Below, piece by piece: positions 56,081 to 64,000 of a DNA stretch of 64,000 nucleotides; position 1 is the first letter of the stretch, and each line of letters begins with the position of its first letter. The stretch covers positions 49,886,953 through 49,950,952 of the forward strand of contig OX465283.1 of assembly GCA_949987705.1 (NCBI GenBank), in the 5' to 3' direction. The notes under the pieces are model-generated. The model saw only the letters and a program-made list of their open reading frames with translations. It had not been told where the DNA came from and made no database searches. The stretch is from Thereva unica. Its lineage: Eukaryota > Arthropoda > Insecta > Diptera > Therevidae. The position numbers and the translations under genes are program-made.

Positions 56081-58811
56081 GCAACTAAGCAGACAATCTA
56101 GAACACTTTTGGTGTCTCATATACACACAGTGTATGGTGAACGCTCTTACTTGCTCTTCCTGAAGGAGCATCTAGTAAATAATAATTTGTAGGGTCACTC
56201 ACTTTTTGAATTTTCTTTTCTTTCTACAGATTTCACAAGTTGCATTCAACGAAAGAGAAAAAAGTGTTGTTGAAGTTGAACGAAAAGTTGAACGTGTAGA
56301 ACCGGTCTTTGGAGATACTATCCCCCCTACCCCTTAATTTTAGTGACAATATAATTTCTAAGGCGTTTAAAAAGTCGTTTTGCAGTATAACTTTTGAGAT
56401 CAATGCAAAGAAATTCCCATTCATACATATTGAAAAACAATTCTAGTGAACATTTCAATCTCACCTCCACTCTGTTTCTACTAGCTACATACATATGTAT
56501 GTGTTTATATCAGTGAGTTTAATTAAAAAAATATTAATTTGAAAATTTATATTATTTTAAAAAACGAGATACAAATATGAATTCAATAAGGAAATCGACA
56601 TAAACTTACCAAATTAAAGGTGAGTAACACAATAATACACACAAACAAAATAGCTTCAAAATGCCAACACAATACATTTACTCATGACTGAACCAACGAT
56701 TACTACAACCGGCTCTGAAATTGCGTCTAATTCATTTAAAAAAGTCAACAGTCACATTTCGCCCCAAAACATGCATATTTAATTGGCCCCAGGTGAACAA
56801 TGAATTCGCGGTAATTGCAATCTTTATTACCCTTTCGCAACACTTCATCAAACGGTCATAAAAACGTCCGCGAACAAAGGGGACAATCTGAAGCAAGCGA
56901 AGGGACCTTCAATAACAAATGAGGATTAATGTTACAAATTAGTCATAATTAAATAAATCCCCGTGCAAAAAAAGGATATCACAGCCGCATCCGCCTGCAG
57001 AGGGTAAATAACAAAAAACGGCGAATTACAAGAAACATAATAGGTACACGCCTGCAGAGATTGTCTTAAGTGGTGAAGGTAAAGAATCCCTTTTATCTGA
57101 GGAAATATGTAGAAATCATCAGGATTTGTGAAGGTCATCTGCGGAAGATAAAAACTCCAGCTGCTGCTGACCAGCATAAATGCCCGAAGAAGGTTAAAAA
57201 TGACCAGGCATCTCTATATGTAGTGTATCGATACATGACCAGCACCGCTCGCCGACCGGTTTGACCACAGTGCGTTCACTTTGCAGCTGAGCTTGGAGTC
57301 CAAGAATTTGATATCCAACGGACATCAGTCCCGTTTTATATACGGTTCGCAAGAAGCACCGCAAGATGGGATCGTCCAAAGGCTATAAAAAACGCGGTCT
57401 TAAAACCGAGAAGTCATGACTAAACCGATGGCGATGATGCAGGGACGTCAGAAGTTTCCAGCTTCAGACATGACAAAGCTTTTGGTCCTCTCCTCTTCTC
57501 ATTCTCACCCAAAACGGTTTTTTTCTTGCTTTGGCGTCTTAATACCACATTTTTTCGCGGTTTATTTTCAGACGGGAGAAAAAAGTATTTTATAACATTG
57601 TACCATGCTCGGCGTACCATCAAATCCGATTCGCTACGACATTGAACGGCCTTGGGAAATTTGTAATCTGGGAGCCAGTAATCGGGTCTGTTTTGGGTTT
57701 TTTCTTCTTTTGATTCACGGCTTTTGGCCTCCTTCCAGCTGCACTGATCTCAATCTGGGACTGGGATACTAAAATCCATTTACTGTCTCAGCCAAATGGA
57801 CAACGAGCTCCGTTCAATCTCGATCCGAAAACAATTGAACGCGCGGTTTTATGGGAAGCAATTATTTTTATAAATGCGAATTCTTGTCAAGATGGATTTC
57901 CGTCGAATATTTTAGTTTGCCACAATTAAAATTATCCAGTTTTTTTAAAAGCTCTTTAAGACTAGCTTTACCCCTTTACGGATGCTTCTTGACTATATAC
58001 AACACATTTTCTGTGGACAATCAACGAATTCAGGTTTATCAAATATTATTTTTCAATTTAAATATGATGGATAACGTTACTTTTAGTGGAATAGGGGGAG
58101 AAGTGTAGGCACGTGTACCACTCCAGATTGATGAAGGTACGAATAGGACTAAGGAATCCAATCTGCAAATCTGTAAATTCGGGATCCTGCACAATTTTCA
58201 CGGGATCAGTAATGCGGGACTAGACATGCGGGATTCGGCAGTGGAATCACCTGTTATAAAAACCGGGACTTAATAGAAAAATACAAACAATATTGCAAAG
58301 TATTAATAAGAATAGATATAGGTCCTCCGAACACGAGTCGGTTGATTTGCAATTCCAATTGCACCCGCATCTGTTTCACGATCTTACCCGTGTACGGAAG
58401 TGGGAATTCAGACACGGGTTGACAGAAAGAAACCCATTTGAAACTAGTTTCAACGTCGCATGCGACTGTTTTGCCGGTCGGAAGCGTTTAGTTGCATGAT
58501 TGCACTTCATCTGAACTACTTCACATTTTGCCATAACCTCTTGACTAAAAACTATGTATGTGGGCACAGAACAACTATTGCTCCAAAATAAGTTGTGCTC
58601 GTGTGTGGACAAAGGTTTCATTTTGATTGCAAGCTGGTTGTGCGCGTATTTATTGTGAAACCAGTTTGAAATTGAGATTGCAAATCTGTCAACTCATGTG
58701 CGTAGGGCCTTACACTACAATATTTAAATTCGTTTGTTGTAGATATCTGCCTACTAAACAATACAGCAATTACACAAAGTCGGTTATGCGCTTGTATCCG
58801 AACGTGATCAA
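56081..58811. other. Spacer; possible helix-turn-helix transposase scrap at 57060-57420
   Basis: The + strand at 57330-57417 reads T-V-R-K-K-H-R-K-M-G-S-S-K-G-Y-K-K-R, preceded in another frame by E-L-G-V-Q-E-F-D-I-Q-R-T. This could be an N-terminal Tc1/mariner-like DNA-binding region, but it is too short to be sure. The rest has no supportable feature. Confidence 0.3.
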
Positions 58812-59330
58812 TTACTGAATTTCCGTCCAGTGTTTACCCTGGATTAACTCAGAGTAAGCGACCATGGAAACGCGGGTTGAGTAAGGTTTCGTTAAATCCA
58901 AGAAAACTCCACGAAACACTCTGGATTAAGCTGGGTTTTGAAGATGTTTGTTTAAGTGTGTTTACTGCACATAATGGGTGATTCCACACGAGCGTACACA
59001 CAACACGACAATTCGGCTGCAAAGGTGGTTGTTATTCGGCTGCATAGGTGGTTTATGGAGAAGAAGGCGAAAGAGGTCGAGGGAATGGTCACAGTTTCCA
59101 TCGCCCTCTCTCACCCTCTTCTCCATAAACCACCTCTGCAGCCCACTCTTAGCGTGTCGTGTGTACGCTCGTGTGGCATCAGCCATACCTACCAACGGAG
59201 ATACGACGTAAAATTATTTATTTGTCACTTCAACCCAGAATTATTATGAAATCAGCATCGGGTTAACTTGAGGGAAAGCGTTTTTTGTAAACTTAACGAA
59301 TACTCTACCCTGGTTCATGGAAACAAGTTG
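58812..59330. mobile_element. MITE family M, copy 2, split by another MITE
   Basis: It matches copy 1 (51812) on both sides: 'ctggattaactcagagtaag', 'cgttaaatccaag', 'taaaattatttatttgtcac', 'gggttaacttga' and the 'catggaaac' end. Between 'actgcacat' and 'gtaaaattattt', which lie close together in copy 1, it carries an insertion of about 230 bp. Confidence 0.75.
58974..59186. mobile_element. Hairpin MITE nested in MITE family M, about 213 bp
   Basis: Terminal repeats of about 35 bp: ATGGGTGATTCCACACGAGC continuing GTACACAC on the left, and the near-exact reverse complement on the right. A second inverted pair lies inside (aggtggtttatggagaag / cttctccataaaccacct). Almost the whole element can fold into one hairpin. 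No clear target duplication. Confidence 0.75.
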
Positions 59331-59430
59331 TCCTACGCCTACGACAGAGGCTAATCAATATCAAAAGAACTACGAAGTTAGTCGAACAAAGTATTCCTGC
59401 CAATTCTAAACTACGACAAAATTGATTCCG

Positions 59431-59522
59431 CTGGAATTCTCTTACATCGGTAGCATGAACTCTTCTTTAACGGAGAGTAGTTTCGAAATTAAAATTGATG
59501 CTACTATGTAAGAAAATTCCAG
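59431..59522. repeat. Inverted repeat, about 24-bp arms
   Basis: CTGGAATTCTCTTACATCGG TAGCAT and the reverse complement of the right arm (CTGGAATTTTCTTACATAGT AGCAT) differ at two or three positions. Weaker inverted similarity continues outward (acaaagtatt / aatactttgt). The left flank 'attgattccgctgga' recurs at 22303. Confidence 0.7.
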
Positions 59523-59704
59523 GCCTTAATACTTTGTTTGTACTGACCCAGTAGTTTGTTACGCTCTTTTGGATTCCCTAATCACAACCTTTATGGATAG
59601 CCTAGTCCACTCCAAGTAAAGTCATGTGTTCACTAGGGACTAACTTCAGAAAGGGAAAACGCTGGTAGTTTGTGGAGTTCGCCAGACCAGGGGCCAGTTC
59701 ACGT

Positions 59705-59892
59705 GATTCGACGTCGACTGAAAACGACACGAAGTGCGTTCAAATACCATACGGGAGTTTTTGAACGTCAAAAAGTTATAATAGTGGTTATATTGTAGTT
59801 AACCACGGAGTTTTAAGTTTACCATAGTTAGCCATAGTAAGGTTTTTGAACGCACTTCGTGTCGTTTTCAGTCGACGTCGCGTCGTCGAATC
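59705..59892. mobile_element. 188-bp hairpin element
   Basis: CGACGTCGACTGAAAACGAC, ACGAAGTGCGTTCAAA on the left is matched exactly over about 36 bp by the right end. The outer GATTCGACG is shared, with 8 extra bases on the right (a second gacgcgac). The non-coding centre has 'gtggttatattgtagttaac'. No target duplication was found. Confidence 0.8.
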
Positions 59893-60390
59893 CAGGGGTG
59901 GTCTTCTTAGTGGGTGGTGCATTCCATCAGAGTTTAGGGCCCAGGCAATAACCAGCTTATTCCGGGCGCGTTAGCAAATCCAAACTAAATTTTAATTGGT
60001 TCTATTGAGCCTTATCGGTTGCCGCTTGGCTTATAAGATAGGAAAAAATTCTCTGATTAGCCTAGAACCACTTTAAAGTTTAATTACTACGTGCCAATGT
60101 AGCGTATTTTTCTGTTTGGTCTTCCAGAGTAGCTAGGATTTCCAAACAAAGGAATAAATTTGCACCTAGATAGCTTTGTCAGGGTGTTGTTCGTCTTGAA
60201 ACAAGTAAATTCCGTTAGCCAGCTGGACAAATGCTGTAACACCGACAAACCAGACTACCAGGTAAACCCAGTACCGTCTTTAGGGGTGGGCGACCGCCCT
60301 AGGACGTTATGTCCCAGAGGGCGCAGCCACGATTCAGTAAACTAAAAGACAGCTGGTAAGGTTACTTCATTATACGTTTTTTTGTATAAT
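59893..60390. other. Spacer
   Basis: No feature supported. A donor-like CAG|GTAAAC occurs near 60259 but with no ATG-led frame before it. Confidence 0.4.
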
Positions 60391-60598
60391 GGGGCCCCTG
60401 TGCTGAAAGTCGAGTCGTGATTTGTGACAAGTTTTTTGAGTTGCAATCGAATTATGATTTTCAGCATAGTGGCCTAGAGTGGAAGTGCCCCGAGCTTAGC
60501 GCCCCTATGCTGAAAGTCGCAATTCGACTGAAACGTCACTTTCTTCAACTCAAAAAACTTGCCACGAATCACGACTCGACTTTCAGCACAGGGGCCCC
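60391..60598. mobile_element. 208-bp hairpin element with 53-bp near-perfect arms
   Basis: GGGGCCCCTGTGCTGAAAGT continuing through CGAGTCGTGATT and CAAGTTTTTTGAGTTG, with the reverse complement at the right end showing about two mismatches. The centre repeats diverged copies of the same motif ('ttttcagcatagtggcc', 'gcgcccctatgctgaaagtc'), so four related blocks are present. Ends start with a self-complementary GGGGCCCC. No coding. Confidence 0.85.
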
Positions 60599-63194
60599 TA
60601 TTTCCCAGTTTCGCTCATTTACTTCAAAACAAATTGAAGAGAAACCCTCTTTTAAGATTTTCTGCAGGCAATAAAAATCAACCCGATCCCTTGATAAGTA
60701 AAACAATAAACACAATTTACTTCTAAGTATGAAACTGCTCAATATATACATCCACCGTTCACATTAGGTTTCAATTGTCGCAAAACCACCAAACAATTTG
60801 TAGTCATGTAACAAAAGTAATGGCACTGCTCTAAAGTAGCATCTTCCATGTAAACGTGATCGCAGGCATGTAATGCAGATTTATCGATCATTAATCCCAC
60901 TCGGCAAGCTCCGTGCGCAGCAACGATGGCAATTCCTCGTCACTAAAGCTGGCTCCAAGGATGGAAAATAATAAATTTAATCCGAATAGAGAATAAAAGA
61001 TGCAATAAAGGTGAGAAATGGCCGATTGAATGCGATGTTGGCAAGAAATTTAATTCTAGTGGTTTGTCGTCTGGAGGCAGAGCAATTCCATGTTATTCTA
61101 AACGGAGTACAAGCGGCGTTAATCATTTCGCAGGGCTGCTTGCGGTGCGCAGGTAATGAATGTTCTTATTTCATGCCTGTTTTATCGGTGCATATAGTTG
61201 TCCGCTTTAATTAATGGAAATGCTTTGTTACTTATTATTCTGTAACATGATAGAATAATGATGATTTATGGCACAAGTCGGAAGTTTCTATTCCTCTGGT
61301 GTGCTCGTACAAAGAATGGCATTATTATGGGTTGTTGTTTTTTTGTGTGTAAAGATTGCCTTGCTAGAAAACGATAACTTGTGATAAATTGTTCCATTGT
61401 AATATTTTTAAGTGACTTCGACGAAAAATATTATGAATGATACAATTATAATGGAATAAATAATAAAAGTAAGAGAAGGGAGCAAGATTGCAGTAATTAT
61501 CTTAATTCGATTCCCATTCACCAGCACTGGTCTCTGTTCGTTAAGATCCATTATTTCGTTTTTGAACTAGCATTCCTCGGCGTTGGAAATGATCATAGAA
61601 TCTTGGTCCTTTGGTGCTCTTAGATACCACATATACACCAATATTTGTCAGTCTCGAATGATACTCTTTTCATGTCGCTAAAGTCCAGTTCATGTTCAGA
61701 TCGTGCTTGAAATTGTTGTTGTTTTTTCGACAGAAGTTAAAAATGCAAAGGCCCATTGGAATGACATTCCACTATTCCAGTTTATTACTCTTTTTTGAGC
61801 GAACTTTTATGTTTAACTTCAGTTCGAGTCCAGTTGGGCGAACTGAGGTATATTTTATCCTCAGTTGAATATCAGAAAATTGTTTGCGAACTGAAGTTAT
61901 TTTAGAGTTCAGTTCCTCAATTTGCCCGAACTTGCGCAATTCGGCCGGTGAAGCCTTGTAATTTTAAAAAGCTTAGTATTTCTTCTGCAACTTAGTGATA
62001 GATAAGCATTAGATTATTCTAAGTAGGGCTGGAGCAGAAGGCGAGCGAGACTATTTTAAAAATTCAATTATTTATAACTGTTGCGGCTTGTACGCTATGA
62101 AGATGTAGTACAAGGATGAGATCCCCACACCTGCTAAACTGGGACCATTCCTGATATCTCGCAGCTGCTCTTTTATACCGTTCAGTAAAAGGGGTGTAAA
62201 CATCATCGAGGAATACCGTTAACCGAAAGTATTATGTTTAAAATGCTGATCCACTAAATGCTGTAAAATGTGAGAATTTTATGGTTTGGCAATTCTTTTC
62301 TAATATTTTCGACAATCACGTGCGTACCTTTGTGGCAAGCCTATTTGTTTGCTAAGGGCGCTAGCTGCATTGGTCCTAACATTGGTCCTACAATCAAGGG
62401 GTAGAAGAACACGAGTTTTGAAGTGGGAAAATCATTCACCTGCCTTGGGTCAACAATAGTAGCCGAAAATAGCCTGGAAGCAGAAATAACTCCGATGAAT
62501 AATATCCGGGCAACTTTTATGCTACGGCCTTCACTTTTAAAGTTATAAGCACTTTTAATGCTAAAATTGGCTCTATTTCGTACTTTTTCAGTATTTTCCC
62601 AGCTTATGTCGAAAAGTACCAAAAAAAGGTAGACTTTAACATTAAAAAGGATTATAACTTCAAAAGTCAAGGCCGCCGCATAAAAATTGTCCATACATTA
62701 TTCATAGAAAATGGTCCATGTTTTCCAATTTTGAAAAAAAAAATATTGATTAAAAATGATCTCTAATGCCAAACTTTAATTTAACATTATATAGCTCGAT
62801 AATGACAGTTCGAAATTCTTATTCCCTAATGCAATTGTGATCTCACTCCAACATAGAGTGAGATGATAATACTCGAGTTATTACATATTTATGTACCCAA
62901 ATATATATTAAATTTGTTTGTGTTTTGTTATGTTTAATTTGGTTCAGGAAATTTGTTTTTTTTTCTCGTTATTGTGTACACGAAGCAACTTCCGTTTTAT
63001 ATGGTTGTCCTTGTTGTCTGATCCTGAATTGTGGTAGCTGTAAATAAGTGAGAAGGCAACTTCCGTTTCGTACAACTGTCCTTGTTTTCGTTTCAGTTTT
63101 CTGAATTCACTCGTACCTGCTCGAATCAATTCAAAATCCCCGGAATGAGAATAACGAAGTTTCACTTCAAAAAAGCTCAACCGAATTTAATGAA
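60599..63194. other. Spacer with a diverged direct repeat at 62985-63090
   Basis: 'gcaacttccgttt' followed by 'tgtccttgtt' occurs at 62985 and again at 63056. Around 61820-61930 'cagttcgag', 'gcgaactgagg' and 'gcgaactgaag' recur in both orientations. A minus-strand frame near 60955-60890 (S-F-S-D-E-E-L-P-S-L-L-R) looks coding-like but is short. Nothing else is supported. Confidence 0.35.
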
Positions 63195-63450
63195 ACTCTT
63201 TTCAGATCATATTTCCGTTAATCCGCTTCAAAAGACACTTCAACTAAGTCGATTTCTTTTTTGATTCGCGCGATATCGTGCAGGAAAAAATTACCCTATA
63301 CGTTCGTATACTCACACACAAACAAATATACTTCTTCTCAAATTTAAATGCTATTGGGACCTTGAAAAATGAAAATACGTTGAAAATTACGATTTCGATT
63401 TTCGGACCGATTATAATAACTTCCCTATAAACTGTGAAGTTAAAAAAGAC
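63195..63450 (+). repeat. Dispersed repeat, right copy (first copy at 31-235)
   Basis: Direct copy of the block at the window start, with shared segments 'cttttcagat.atattt.cgttaat', 'ctattgggaccttgaaaaat' and 'gaaaatacgttgaaaatt'. An additional segment at about 63260-63330 is absent from the left copy. Confidence 0.75.
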
Positions 63451-63859
63451 AGTGGCGTTTCGCGTAGCAACCACTCCGTTTTTTGCAAGTATGTATGTCT
63501 TAAACGGCAAGTGTTAACATAATAAAATAGTTTGTATAAAGTTTGAAAATTATACGATTGTCTACAAAAAATATTTGCATACTTTTTCACAAAAGAAGCC
63601 GATTCCAATAGTCAAGACTTCGGTATTCTTTGGCATGATCGTGACATTATGGTTGGCATACAGTCGGTCATAGCCATAGTCTAGGAACATATCACATGTT
63701 TCCTGAAATAACTACATGAACTTAAGATTTTCTTATTAATTCTATCACCAAAGTAAAAGCTTTTAATCTCTATTTCTATTAAAATTTCGTGCTTAAATCT
63801 TTTTTATAATTAAACAAATCTTACAGAAAATATTGACGGATAATTCACTCTTTTTTCAG

Positions 63860-64000
63860 ACAACATCAATAACTCCAATATCAAGCAGATCTGCGGCAAA
63901 AAGTGACCTAATTGATGGAAACGAATTTTTATCATTGTTTATAGAACAAACGAATATCAATAACAAAGGAACTCACTACGATGATTTCGATTCATCAAAG
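63860..64000 (+). CDS. Internal coding exon, 5' part; continues beyond the window
   Basis: The 3' splice site is strong (cactcttttttcag). From 63860 the phase-0 frame is open for 47 codons to the window edge: T-T-S-I-T-P-I-S-S-R-S-A-A-K, then I-D-G-N-E-F-L-S-L-F-I-E-Q, then Asn- and Asp-rich sequence ending D-F-D-S-S-K. No other frame is open throughout. The sequence is hydrophilic, without a recognised domain. It is the likely common downstream exon for the candidate first exons at 18189 and 40252, both phase 0. The protein family is unknown to me. Confidence 0.55.

Noticed and set aside
57060..57420. Transposase N-terminus
   Set aside because: Only a short helix-turn-helix-like patch in two frames; kept as a remark, not a gene call.
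60890..60960. Minus-strand coding-like stretch S-F-S-D-E-E-L-P-S-L-L-R
   Set aside because: About 20 codons, no convincing splice acceptor and no start; chance is possible.
1..64000. Bacterial or phage-type systems, CRISPR arrays, toxin modules
   Set aside because: No direct-repeat/spacer array, no operon-like gene spacing and no ribosome binding sites; all coding evidence is eukaryotic or mobile-element derived.

Overview
This is eukaryotic, intron-rich and transposon-rich DNA, most likely from a higher dipteran fly. The evidence is AT-rich spacers, CAA/CAG-rich 5'-leader-like blocks, a 62-nt intron, exons with GT/AG borders, and transposable elements (TEs) typical of flies: Tc1, hAT, PIF/Harbinger, Helitron, Ty3/gypsy and several LINE clades. 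I cannot name the species. There are no bacterial genes, no rRNA or intact tRNA genes and no CRISPR array.

Host gene content is sparse and lies on the + strand. A leader-like block runs from about 1.8 to 3.04 kb and ends in a short ATG-initiated reading frame followed by a splice donor (3038). An exon at 17610-18236 ends with an ATG plus a hydrophobic signal-peptide-like segment and a phase-0 donor. A second candidate first coding exon lies at 40252-40359, also with a phase-0 donor. A phase-0 exon begins at 63860 and is still open at the window end. The simplest model is one gene with alternative first exons and a 5' intron of about 45.6 kb. I do not recognise the protein.

Most of the rest is a graveyard of nested TEs. 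LINE relics are grouped here as: family J (Jockey-like, four copies at 5.1, 20.1, 37.7 and 52.1 kb); family R (RTE-like, with a GAA/AAG-rich 3' tail, pieces at 4.9, 5.9, 9.6-11.1, 11.9, 13.7-16.1, 25.1 and 36.4 kb); family L (LOA/R1-like, at 19.3 and 37.4 kb); family B (second Jockey-superfamily type, at 25.8 and 54.4 kb); and family K (26.9 kb). Ty3/gypsy pol pieces lie at 24.1, 30-31.3 and 45.8 kb, Helitron pieces at 13.1 and 49.9 kb, a Harbinger nuclease relic at 16.1 kb, and three tRNA-derived SINEs at 3.8, 4.4 and 27.9 kb.

The best-preserved elements are DNA transposons. A hAT element (about 42.3-45.75 kb) carries an uninterrupted 626-aa BED-finger transposase. A Tc1 composite (14270-16005) consists of two 737-bp arms in inverted orientation, flanked by TA and inserted in a LINE reverse transcriptase. 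A 1.5-kb fold-back (46494-47994) has arms of about 640 bp and flanking TA. At least ten short terminal-inverted-repeat elements occur, several nested inside other elements. The two long palindromes lie on either side of, or inside, the putative long intron, so they could form long hairpin RNAs if transcribed.
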